DNA of 12,277 nucleotides from Deltaproteobacteria bacterium (GTDB lineage Bacteria > Desulfobacterota > Desulfobacteria > Desulfobacterales > JAUVKB01), in assembly GCA_030596405.1 (NCBI GenBank), contig JAUVKB010000047.1, forward strand, positions 1 through 12,277, read 5' to 3'. This document shows positions 1 through 7,384 of this stretch, in pieces. The notes under the pieces are model-generated. The model was not told the DNA's origin. It made no database searches and saw nothing but the letters and a program-made list of their open reading frames with translations. A program made the position numbers and the translations under genes. The first letter of the stretch is position 1, and every line of letters starts with the position of its first letter.

Positions 1-657
1 GCTCTGGTCGATATTACTCTTGATGTTAACAAAAACGAATTCCTTTTTGTCACCGGCCCCAGCGGGGCAGGGAAAACCACGCTGATGAAGCTTCTTTATC
101 TTGGAGAGCCTGTGTCAGAGGGGCAGGGATTGATTGTCGGGGTTAATCTGTCAAGGATTTCCCATAAGCGGTTGCCTTTTTTGAGACGAAAGTTCGGGAT
201 AATATTCCAGGATTACAAGCTGCTCCAGTCAAAAACCGTATTTGAAAATGTTGCGATTGTTCTCCAGGCAGTGGGCAAAAAAAACCGGTTGATTCAAAAA
301 AAGGTAAGAAGCGTGCTGAGAACAGTTGGGATGGAGGAAAGGCTTAATTCCTATCCCCCAAGCCTTTCAGGCGGTGAGCAGCAGAGAGTTGCCGTTGCCA
401 GGGCCGTTGTAGGCGATCCAAAGATAATACTTGCCGATGAACCGACCGGCAATCTTGATGCAGAGTCAGCCGGTGTTGTTTTTGATCTCATAAAAAGGTT
501 TCACACACGGGGGGCCACAGTTATTATTGCAACCCACAACAGGGAGCTTATCAGCAAAACAGACTGTCGGATAATATATCTTAAACAGGGATACTTTCAA
601 TCGTCAAAAACTGTTCTGAAGCGAGACGGAAGCGGGTCGGATGACGTTATTCTTTAA
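1..657 (+). CDS. ftsE: Cell-division ATP-binding protein FtsE (5' partial)
   Basis: ABC-type ATPase of the FtsEX complex, which sits on the cytoplasmic face of the inner membrane at the division site. The reading frame is open from base 1, so the first methionine inside the window (85) is internal. The Walker A motif GPSGAGKT lies upstream of it at 55-78. Also visible are the Q-loop (IIFQD, Q at 208-210), the ABC signature LSGGEQQ (364-384), Walker B with catalytic Glu (IILADEPT, 424-447) and the H-loop His (535-537). There are 218 visible residues. By comparison with the family (about 220-235 aa), only some 15 N-terminal residues are missing. The short tail after the ATPase fold is Ser/Gly/Asp-rich. 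The stop overlaps the ftsX start by 17 bp, so the two are probably translationally coupled. LolD and other small ABC ATPases look similar; the adjacent ftsX settles the identity. Confidence 0.95.
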   Translation, partial: ALVDITLDVNKNEFLFVTGPSGAGKTTLMKLLYLGEPVSEGQGLIVGVNLSRISHKRLPFLRRKFGIIFQDYKLLQSKTVFENVAIVLQAVGKKNRLIQKKVRSVLRTVGMEERLNSYPPSLSGGEQQRVAVARAVVGDPKIILADEPTGNLDAESAGVVFDLIKRFHTRGATVIIATHNRELISKTDCRIIYLKQGYFQSSKTVLKRDGSGSDDVIL

Positions 658-1519
658 ACGGGCGATACAGGATATTAAGTATAACCGGTTTCTGAGCACG
701 GTTACCATCATTACAATCGCCCTGTCTATCCTTATTGTAAGTACTTTTGCGGTTTTTGTTATCAACGTAAACGATATAATGCGTTCCTGGGAAAAGGGCA
801 TACGTATAATGGCATATCTTAAACCGGATATTCCTGAAACAGTGCTTGTCGATTTGGAACAAAAACTCAAAAGCATGTACGGGGTCCGGGATGTGAGATT
901 CATCTCAAAAGAAGATGCCTTAAACAGGCTTAAAGAGCAGATGAAACATCAATCTTCAATTTTAGAGAACCTGAAGGAAAATCCTCTTCCCGACGCTTTT
1001 GAAATCCGGATGATTGCATCATTACAAGGCGTTGAAAAAGCTGAAGACCTGTCAACAAGAATAGAAGCGATCCCCCTGGTAGACGAGGTTGAATACGGCA
1101 AAAAATGGCTGGGTCAATTTGTAAATATTTTTAATCTGTTCAGATTAACCGGATATGCAATCGGCGGTCTTTTTTTTATGGCTGCCATACTGATCGTGGC
1201 AAATACCATACGCCTTGTTCTATATTCAAGGCGCGAAGAGATAGATATAATGCGCCTGGTTGGCGCAACCGATAGTTTTATCAAAATTCCTTTTTACATC
1301 CAGGGTCTTGCCCAGGGAGCGCTCGGTGGGCTCATAGGGCTTTTAGCCGTGTTTGCCGTGTTTGTCGCCATATCTTCAAATATAAAACAAGGGCTTGCCT
1401 CGGATCTTTTGCATATCAGATTCCTTTCTATAAAGGTTCAATTCGGAATCATATTGTGCAGCATGTTTGTAGGATATTTAGGGTGTTATATCTCTCTCAA
1501 ACAGTTTTTAAAAGAATAG
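641..1519 (+). CDS. ftsX: Cell-division protein FtsX (permease-like subunit)
   Basis: Membrane partner of FtsE. The complex does not move a substrate; it relays ATP hydrolysis to periplasmic wall-hydrolase regulators. The protein is 292 aa, a normal length. It shows the FtsX layout: a short cytoplasmic N-terminus, TM1 (about residues 19-42), an extracytoplasmic domain (about 45-165, with the typical segment around FISKEDALNRLKEQ), then TM2 (169-192), TM3 (222-246) and TM4 (266-288). The loop after TM2 carries the family hallmark EEIDIMRLVGAT (199-210). A GGAAG ribosome-binding site at 628-632, 8 bases before the ATG and inside ftsE, supports the start. In E. coli the extracytoplasmic domain binds EnvC. 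The next gene encodes an EnvC-like protein, so the same partnership is inferred here. Confidence 0.95.
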   Translation: MTLFFKRAIQDIKYNRFLSTVTIITIALSILIVSTFAVFVINVNDIMRSWEKGIRIMAYLKPDIPETVLVDLEQKLKSMYGVRDVRFISKEDALNRLKEQMKHQSSILENLKENPLPDAFEIRMIASLQGVEKAEDLSTRIEAIPLVDEVEYGKKWLGQFVNIFNLFRLTGYAIGGLFFMAAILIVANTIRLVLYSRREEIDIMRLVGATDSFIKIPFYIQGLAQGALGGLIGLLAVFAVFVAISSNIKQGLASDLLHIRFLSIKVQFGIILCSMFVGYLGCYISLKQFLKE

Positions 1520-1542
1520 GTTTTCCGCAAAATTTTTGCGTT

Positions 1543-2970
1543 TTGCCTTGCTTTTGTTCAAGATATAAGTATTTGCAGGTTATCGGTATAATATCGATTG
1601 TTGCAGCTATTATTCTGGTTTTATACCCTTTAGATATTTTTAGTTCGCAATCCGGCCGGACAGGCATTATAACCGCTGAGAACCTTAACCTCCGTCCTGA
1701 ACCGGGAACGGCCAAACCTCCTTTGGCCGTAATCAGGAAAGGGACAAAAGTTGCCATACTGACTCACGGTAACGGATGGCTGAAGATTTTACATGAAGGT
1801 CAAATCGGTTATATAAAAAATAAAAAAAGATATGTAAAAATTGTGCATGAAGAAAAGATTGCAAAAAGTGATGCCGGCCAGGCATGCAAAACAAGCAAAG
1901 ACATATATAAAAAGATTGAAAAAACAAGAAAAAAAGTTAAAAAAATTACACAAAAAGAGACCTCGGTCATATGCAGATTAAACGAGATAGACCTGGCTCT
2001 GAATAAAACAAGGAAAAATGTCACAGATTTAAAGACAGGTATTCTATACCTTGAACAAAAAATATCTGAAACAGCAAAGGAGTCTGTTGATCTTTCGGAA
2101 AAGATTAAAGCCGATAAAGATTATGTATATAGACGTCTGGCGGCACTTTACAAGCTGAACTGGCTGGGCAGGATGAATATTTTAGCTTCTGCTGAATCCA
2201 TATGCGAGCTTTTTCAACGCAAAACAAGTCTGGAACGTATCCTTGAGTATGATGACAATTTAAGGATAAAGCTCATCAGGGATAGAGACGAGCTTTATCT
2301 GCTGCTTGAAGGCCTGAATATGGAAAGGATAAAAAAATGTTCTCTTGAAAAGGATTTAAAAAAGCAAATCAAGAACATGTCTTATGAAAAAAAGGAGCGC
2401 TCGGGACTTCTTGCAAGGATACGCAGTGAAAAAGCTTTGGAGTTGGCCGTCATTGAATCCTTGAGACAGGCCGCAGTCGCCCTGGATGGGACAATAAAAG
2501 CATTAAGCTCGGACACGGATAAACCCGGGTCTGCCAAACCGGTTAAAAAGGTGTCGCAACAAAGTTTTGTTTTACTTAAAGGCTTGCTTAAAGCGCCTGT
2601 AAAAGGTAAGATAGTATCTTTTTTCGGCCATTATAAAGATCGGAAACGGAATGTAAAAAATTTCAGAAGCGGCATTGATATCAGCGCTGACAGGGGTGAA
2701 CCTGTGTATGCGGTCTGGTCCGGGCAGATACTTTTTTGCGGATGGTTTAAAGGCTACGGCAATATGATCGTTATAGATCACGACAATAATTATTATACGG
2801 TTTATGCCCATATGGAAGAACTATTTAAAGCAAAAGGTGATTTTGTTGAAACATCTGAAGTTATTGCCACGGTAGGCGATACAGGTTCCATGACCGGCCC
2901 CAAGCTTTATTTTGAGATGCGTCATCACGGAAGACCGATGGATCCTTTAAAATGGATCAAAAAAGGTTAA
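1543..2970 (+). CDS. EnvC-like murein hydrolase activator: SH3b + coiled coil + degenerate LytM
   Basis: Probable periplasmic activator of cell-wall amidases, acting under FtsEX control. Positions here are counted from the TTG at 1543. A basic, Cys-containing N-terminus leads into a hydrophobic segment (about 13-30), which is an uncleaved anchor or signal peptide. Next come an SH3b-like domain (about 40-101, with the NLNLRPEPG and GWLKI hallmarks), a long Lys/Glu-rich coiled coil (about 105-316) and a C-terminal LytM/M23 fold (about 347-471). The LytM zinc site is broken: the HxxxD motif reads RSGID and the HLH motif reads KLY (TGPKLYFEMR). E. coli EnvC is degenerate in the same way, which argues for an activator rather than an active endopeptidase. 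The start is uncertain. The frame is open from a GTG at 1456 inside ftsX, and no ATG exists near the N-terminus. TTG 1543 gives the best signal sequence; TTG 1573 is the alternative. No good ribosome-binding site marks any of them. Confidence 0.85.
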   Translation: MPCFCSRYKYLQVIGIISIVAAIILVLYPLDIFSSQSGRTGIITAENLNLRPEPGTAKPPLAVIRKGTKVAILTHGNGWLKILHEGQIGYIKNKKRYVKIVHEEKIAKSDAGQACKTSKDIYKKIEKTRKKVKKITQKETSVICRLNEIDLALNKTRKNVTDLKTGILYLEQKISETAKESVDLSEKIKADKDYVYRRLAALYKLNWLGRMNILASAESICELFQRKTSLERILEYDDNLRIKLIRDRDELYLLLEGLNMERIKKCSLEKDLKKQIKNMSYEKKERSGLLARIRSEKALELAVIESLRQAAVALDGTIKALSSDTDKPGSAKPVKKVSQQSFVLLKGLLKAPVKGKIVSFFGHYKDRKRNVKNFRSGIDISADRGEPVYAVWSGQILFCGWFKGYGNMIVIDHDNNYYTVYAHMEELFKAKGDFVETSEVIATVGDTGSMTGPKLYFEMRHHGRPMDPLKWIKKG

Positions 2971-2971
2971 C

Positions 2972-2977
2972 AAGGAG
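2972..2977 (+). promoter_or_regulatory. Strong Shine-Dalgarno of ctpA
   Basis: AAGGAG lies 8 bases before the ATG at 2986, directly after the TAA of the upstream EnvC-like gene. It fixes the ctpA start. It is the strongest ribosome-binding site I found in the operon, whereas the flanking genes have weak or no such site. This suggests that ctpA is translated independently of its neighbours. Confidence 0.75.
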
Positions 2978-2985
2978 TAATCAGG

Positions 2986-4380
2986 ATGAATGAAAAAAAG
3001 AGACGACACGCTAGCCTATGGCTGGCAATAGTGGTTCTGGTTTTATGCTGGACAATAGGACCGAATTTTTTCCGGCAGCTTTCGGCCGACAGCACGGACA
3101 CGTACAAAGGTCTTAAATTGTTTTCCGATGTTATTGAGATTATTGAAGAAAATTATGTGGACACGGTTGATGAAAAAGAACTTATGCAAAAGGCGATTCA
3201 GGGGATGGTTCGCAGCCTTGACCCTCATTCGCAGCTTCTTCCCCCGGAGGCATTTGAAGAATTGCAGATGGACACCCATGGCGAGTTTGGCGGCATCGGT
3301 ATTGTTATTACTATGCGGAAAAATCTGCTTACGGTTATATCCCCAATTGAAGGGACTCCCGCCTATAGAGCAGGGATAATGGCCGGAGATATTATTGTTA
3401 AGGTGGACGGCGAATCCACAGAGGATATGATGCTGTGGGAGGCTGTGAAAAAGATGAGAGGTACCAAGGGGACTCCCGTTGTTATAACAATCGTACGGGA
3501 AGGATTGCCGGAACCAAAGGATATTAATTTGGTGCGCGATATTATTCCGATCGAAAGCGTTAAATCTCTCGTTTTAAAACCGGGCTATGGATATATATGG
3601 GTTACCAACTTCAGAGACAACACGACAAAAGACATTAAAAAGGCTTTAGAAAGTCTTGAATCAGGCGAAGTCCCATTAAAAGGGCTTGTCCTGGATCTTC
3701 GCGATAACCCTGGCGGGCTTTTAAATGAGTCCATAGGAGTTTCAGACCTTTTTCTTGAAAAGGGGATAATTGTTTCCATCAAGGGACGTATCAAGCGGCA
3801 CACTAAAATTTTCAAAGCTCATTCTTCTGATATTATAAGGCAAAGTTATCCTATTGTCGTGCTGATTAACGGCGGAAGCGCCAGCGCATCGGAGATTGTC
3901 GCGGGAGCGCTTCAGGATCATAAACGGGCGCTTATACTTGGAACAACATCCTTTGGCAAAGGTTCTGTCCAGACAGTGGAATCGTTGCGGGACGGTTATG
4001 GCCTTAAATTTACAATCGCCAGATATTACACCCCGAGCGGCAGGTCTATCCAGGCAGAGGGTATTAAGCCGGATATAGTGGTAAAACAAAAATATATTGA
4101 GGTTGAAGCTGAGGATAAAGATGACGGAAGGATGCTGAAAGAAAAGGATCTTAAGAATCATTTAGATGCAGAACCCGGTGTGAATGCGGAACCGGAGAAA
4201 ATTAAACCGGACAAAACCAAATCAAAGGAAGATAAAAACAGCAAAGAAAAACCGGACATGCAGGATATAAGAACCAGACACGGCAAGCTTCATATTGAAA
4301 AACTCCTGTCGGACAACCAGGTTGTGCGTGCCCTTGAGATACTTATAAGTTACTCAATTTTTAACGGATCAAAATCGTAA
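2986..4380 (+). CDS. ctpA: C-terminal processing protease, S41 family
   Basis: Periplasmic Ser/Lys protease that cleaves proteins from exposed C-termini. In several bacteria CtpA homologues control peptidoglycan hydrolases. The protein is 464 aa: a basic N-terminus and hydrophobic signal or anchor (about 10-25), an S41 N-terminal helical region (45-95), a PDZ domain (about 100-175, with FGGIGI and AYRAGIMAGDIIVKVDG) and the S41 catalytic core (about 190-370). The catalytic residues are readable as Ser300 in GGSASASE, Lys325 in FGKGSVQT and Gln329, with the family spacing S-x24-K-x3-Q. After the core, residues 372-430 form a highly charged Glu/Asp/Lys low-complexity linker. A short C-terminal helix (about 433-457) follows, as in longer CtpA proteins. 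It lies 15 bp behind the EnvC-like gene, so proteolytic control of division hydrolases or of their activator is an attractive but inferred role. Confidence 0.93.
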   Translation: MNEKKRRHASLWLAIVVLVLCWTIGPNFFRQLSADSTDTYKGLKLFSDVIEIIEENYVDTVDEKELMQKAIQGMVRSLDPHSQLLPPEAFEELQMDTHGEFGGIGIVITMRKNLLTVISPIEGTPAYRAGIMAGDIIVKVDGESTEDMMLWEAVKKMRGTKGTPVVITIVREGLPEPKDINLVRDIIPIESVKSLVLKPGYGYIWVTNFRDNTTKDIKKALESLESGEVPLKGLVLDLRDNPGGLLNESIGVSDLFLEKGIIVSIKGRIKRHTKIFKAHSSDIIRQSYPIVVLINGGSASASEIVAGALQDHKRALILGTTSFGKGSVQTVESLRDGYGLKFTIARYYTPSGRSIQAEGIKPDIVVKQKYIEVEAEDKDDGRMLKEKDLKNHLDAEPGVNAEPEKIKPDKTKSKEDKNSKEKPDMQDIRTRHGKLHIEKLLSDNQVVRALEILISYSIFNGSKS

Positions 4381-4406
4381 AGAGTCTTTTACAGATAACA
4401 ATTATA

Positions 4407-5414
4407 ATGGCGAGAAAAAAGACAGTCCGAAAAAAGAAGCAAAGATCGAAAAAGGGGATTGCCTTAAAAACACATCTTAAACGGATTTCTGCATGGCTGT
4501 TTTTGCTGATCCTTATAATTGTCGTGTCTGGATTTTTTGCCCATCAATTTATTTTGCACAAACGGGTTATTTTAAACAAACGGGCAAAAGCACCTTCTGC
4601 GGCAAGGTTTCATATACAAAAGCAGCCTCTTGTTAAGATTCCAACCTATGAAATTTATCCCAGAAATGAAATTCTTCCACCTAAACCTAAAGACAGGCCC
4701 AAAGATATTATATCAGGCAACTTGCCGAAAGTTGCCATTATTATAGATGACCTGGGATATGACAGAAATATTGCGGAAAAATTCATAGGTCTTGATGCTG
4801 TTTTAACCTATTCGTTTCTCCCTTTCAGCCCCTTTCAGAAAAATATTGAAAACAGAGTCCGTGAAAAAGGGTTTGATACCATGCTCCACCTGCCGATGGA
4901 GCCGGTTGAATATCCTAAAGTCGACCCCGGCCCGGGAGCGCTTCTTACCACAATGTCGCCTGACCAGCTTATCAGTCAGCTTAATAAAGATCTGGATGCC
5001 GTTCCTTTTATAAAAGGGGTTAATAATCACATGGGGTCAAGGATGACGGCTCAGTCGGCGCAAATGCATCAAATCATGTCTGTTCTGAAAAAAAGAGGCC
5101 TCTTTTTTATTGACAGCCGCACGGCGCTTAAAACCGTATGCAAACCTTCAGCTCGCCTGCTGCAAGTCCCTTTTGCCCAGAGAGATGTGTTTCTTGATCA
5201 TATCCAGCAGCCTGATTTTATACGAAAACAGATAAAACAGATGGTTGTTGTTGCTCAAAAACATGGTGAAGCCATAGCGATAGCCCACCCCCATACTTTG
5301 ACATATCAAATTCTTCGTGAAGAGCTGCCGGCTCTGAAAGAAAAGGTTCGTCTTGTCCCCGCTTCCGAGCTTGTCCATATCATCGATGTCTCTGCCGCAT
5401 GGTGTTCCCCTTGA
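4407..5414 (+). CDS. Divergent polysaccharide deacetylase family protein (YibQ/DUF610-like)
   Basis: Membrane-anchored protein of the divergent polysaccharide deacetylase family; the substrate is unknown. The N-terminus is very basic (about 1-26) and is followed by one transmembrane helix (29-48), so the catalytic-like domain should face the periplasm. A Pro/Lys-rich linker (60-105) leads to the domain (107-328). Its family motifs are visible: IIIDDLG (111-117), HLPMEP (161-166), NNHMGS (206-211), DSRT (236-239) and AHPH (293-296). The Asp and His residues match those expected for a carbohydrate-esterase-like metal site, but activity is not established for the family. The gene starts 26 bp after ctpA with no clear ribosome-binding site in an AT-rich leader. 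In E. coli yibQ also lies beside envC, so this pairing is conserved. The last 16 bp overlap the glycosyltransferase gene. Confidence 0.88.
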   Translation: MARKKTVRKKKQRSKKGIALKTHLKRISAWLFLLILIIVVSGFFAHQFILHKRVILNKRAKAPSAARFHIQKQPLVKIPTYEIYPRNEILPPKPKDRPKDIISGNLPKVAIIIDDLGYDRNIAEKFIGLDAVLTYSFLPFSPFQKNIENRVREKGFDTMLHLPMEPVEYPKVDPGPGALLTTMSPDQLISQLNKDLDAVPFIKGVNNHMGSRMTAQSAQMHQIMSVLKKRGLFFIDSRTALKTVCKPSARLLQVPFAQRDVFLDHIQQPDFIRKQIKQMVVVAQKHGEAIAIAHPHTLTYQILREELPALKEKVRLVPASELVHIIDVSAAWCSP

Positions 5415-7225
5415 TTGATATTCTTATAGTTACATTCAGACCGGACATGAAGCTGATACGCGAACAATTAGAGAGCATTTGCTTGCAGTATCGGGATCAT
5501 TGCCCCAATTTGTATATTTGGGACAATAGTGAAAATGAGCAGGTGGTTTGCCGGCTCGAAGAGCTTTTAGGTGAATATGAAGACAGGTTCCTGTCAAGCT
5601 CTTTGCTGAATGGAGACAAAAATATCGGGTTTGGAAACGGGCATAATCATCTTATTAAAATTTCGTCTTCCCCATGGATTTTAATCCTGAACCAGGAGGT
5701 AACACCTGAGCCCGGGTGTGTGGAAAATCTTTTGTCCATTGCACTGCAGGATGACGAGGGCTGCGCATGGGAAGCGCGCCAGATTCCTTATGAGCACCCG
5801 AAAATATATGATCCTGTAACGCTTGAAACTCCTTGGGTAAGCTGTGCTGCGTGTCTTTTCAGGAGAAGAGCCATTGAAAAAGTTAATGGATTTGAACGCA
5901 GAATCTTTATGTATGGTGAGGATGTGGATCTTTCATGGCGTCTCAGGGCGGCCGGGTGGAAATTGCGTTACGTCCCCAGGGCCGCCGATTTTCATAACAC
6001 CTATGCCATCCCCGGAGAAAGAAAACCGCTTCAGGCCATAGAAGGCACCCTGACCAACCTCTGCCTGCGGGCGCGTTTCGGTACCTTTTCCGACATCGTC
6101 AAGGGGATTATGTTACTTATGTGTGAAGTCATCGCGCCCCAATCATTTCCAGGCAGGCGCAGATCCATTGCCAGAGTTTTCTTTCGGTTTTTTAAGGTGT
6201 TTAAGTATTATCGTCGGGAAAGCTGTTTTAGGGGAAAGGGTTTCAAACCTACTTTTTTGGGATGGAACTATGCACTTCACAGGGAAGGCGCATTTTTCCC
6301 CTTTAAGGGCCATGGAACAAAATCTGGTTATCCCCTTGTATCTATCCTTGTCAGGACCTGCAATCGGCCCGGTCGGCTGAAAGAGGCGCTACTATCCATA
6401 AAGCATCAGACCTATCCCAATATTGAGGTGGTGGTGATTGAAGACGGACCGCCTTCGGCGGAAAAAATGGTGTTTGAAGAATTTGGGGCGGAAATGAATC
6501 TTAAGTATTATTCCACGGGCAGGCCGGTTGGCAGGGCGCGAGCCGGCAACTTGGCGCTTGAAAGGGCAGGTGGCAAATGGCTCAACTTTTTGGATGATGA
6601 TGATCTTTTTTTTGCCGATCATGTGGATGTTCTGGTACAGAGCGTTACGGGGAAAAATGTAAAAGCGGCCTACTCACTTGCATGGGAAACAGAAACGGAA
6701 GTTGTTTCTGAAGACCCGTTACAGTTGAAAGAATTGTCTTACAATTTGCGTCACAGGCAGAGGTTTTGCAAGATTACATTATGGCACCACAATTTCATGC
6801 CCATACAGAGCGTCCTTTTTAGCAGGGAGCTTTATGAAAAATGGGGTGGGCTGGATGAGAAGATGGACCAGCTGGAGGATTGGAACCTCTGGACAAGATA
6901 TACTTTGGAGGATGATTTTCTGTTTGTTGACAAGTCTACTTCAAAGTATCGCGTGCCTGCAGGATTTCATGATATAGAGAGACGCCAGGGACGTCTTGAC
7001 GCGGCCTACTTAATGGCCATGGAAAGACAGGGGAAGATGGTATTTAGAAGCAATCCACGGGCAGTCTCCGAATCGATTGATGCCTATGTCCGAAGCCAAA
7101 CCGTTTTAATGATAACAAGGGGGCAGATTCGTTCTTTTGTTGGAAGATTTGCAGTGACCAGGTGGCTGATGAAGCAACGCGGGTATTTCAGAGGATTATG
7201 GATGCGGGTTAGAAGAAGGAATTAA
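5399..7225 (+). CDS. Tandem double-domain GT2-GT2 glycosyltransferase
   Basis: Cytoplasmic enzyme predicted to transfer sugars in surface-glycan synthesis; donor and acceptor are unknown. It is 608 aa with two family-2 (GT-A) domains. Domain 1 (about 4-230) begins IDILIVTFRPD and has NIGFGNGHN (75-83), the acceptor-side motif MYGEDVDLSWRLRAAGW (171-187) and a rhamnosyltransferase-like order. Where the metal-binding D-x-D/NPD usually stands it reads ILNQEV (96-101). Domain 2 (about 311-525) begins YPLVSILVRTCNRP, carries the nucleotide-binding VVVIEDG (344-350), a canonical DDDD (399-402) and the late acidic motif QLEDWNLW (491-498). A basic stretch (252-285) links the domains. The ATG at 5399 overlaps the preceding gene by 16 bp without its own ribosome-binding site, suggesting translational coupling. 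The start is chosen because the first beta strand begins at residue 6. It could make a two-sugar unit, or domain 1 could be mainly structural. Confidence 0.85.
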   Translation: MVFPLIDILIVTFRPDMKLIREQLESICLQYRDHCPNLYIWDNSENEQVVCRLEELLGEYEDRFLSSSLLNGDKNIGFGNGHNHLIKISSSPWILILNQEVTPEPGCVENLLSIALQDDEGCAWEARQIPYEHPKIYDPVTLETPWVSCAACLFRRRAIEKVNGFERRIFMYGEDVDLSWRLRAAGWKLRYVPRAADFHNTYAIPGERKPLQAIEGTLTNLCLRARFGTFSDIVKGIMLLMCEVIAPQSFPGRRRSIARVFFRFFKVFKYYRRESCFRGKGFKPTFLGWNYALHREGAFFPFKGHGTKSGYPLVSILVRTCNRPGRLKEALLSIKHQTYPNIEVVVIEDGPPSAEKMVFEEFGAEMNLKYYSTGRPVGRARAGNLALERAGGKWLNFLDDDDLFFADHVDVLVQSVTGKNVKAAYSLAWETETEVVSEDPLQLKELSYNLRHRQRFCKITLWHHNFMPIQSVLFSRELYEKWGGLDEKMDQLEDWNLWTRYTLEDDFLFVDKSTSKYRVPAGFHDIERRQGRLDAAYLMAMERQGKMVFRSNPRAVSESIDAYVRSQTVLMITRGQIRSFVGRFAVTRWLMKQRGYFRGLWMRVRRRN

Positions 7226-7384
7226 GTTTGTACCACTAAGGGCGAATCCATGTTTAAGAGTTGTCCTGCGCTTTATCCCATATCGGACGCAGAGGTTTGT
7301 AAAACGCCGGTTTTCCCGAAGACCAGTTCATGAAATCATAAATAAGACCACAACTTACTGGTAAGTATAAAGAAAATAATAATT

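Noticed and set aside
604..903. 99-aa minus-strand frame across the ftsE/ftsX junction
   Set aside because: Both overlapped genes are well supported; this is a chance frame.
2590..2970. Calling the EnvC-like gene an active M23 metallopeptidase
   Set aside because: The zinc-binding HxxxD and HLH motifs are replaced by RSGID and KLY.
3742..4161. 139-aa open frame on the minus strand
   Set aside because: It lies wholly inside the ctpA catalytic core, whose motifs are intact; its own translation shows no family motif.
7298..7311. Inverted repeat AAAAC-GCCG-GTTTT as a terminator
   Set aside because: The stem is only 5 bp, mostly A-T, and no T-tract follows.
7250..7333. Possible 27-codon peptide starting at ATG 7250 in the intergenic gap
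   Set aside because: It has no ribosome-binding site and no recognisable features, and a chance frame of this length is common.
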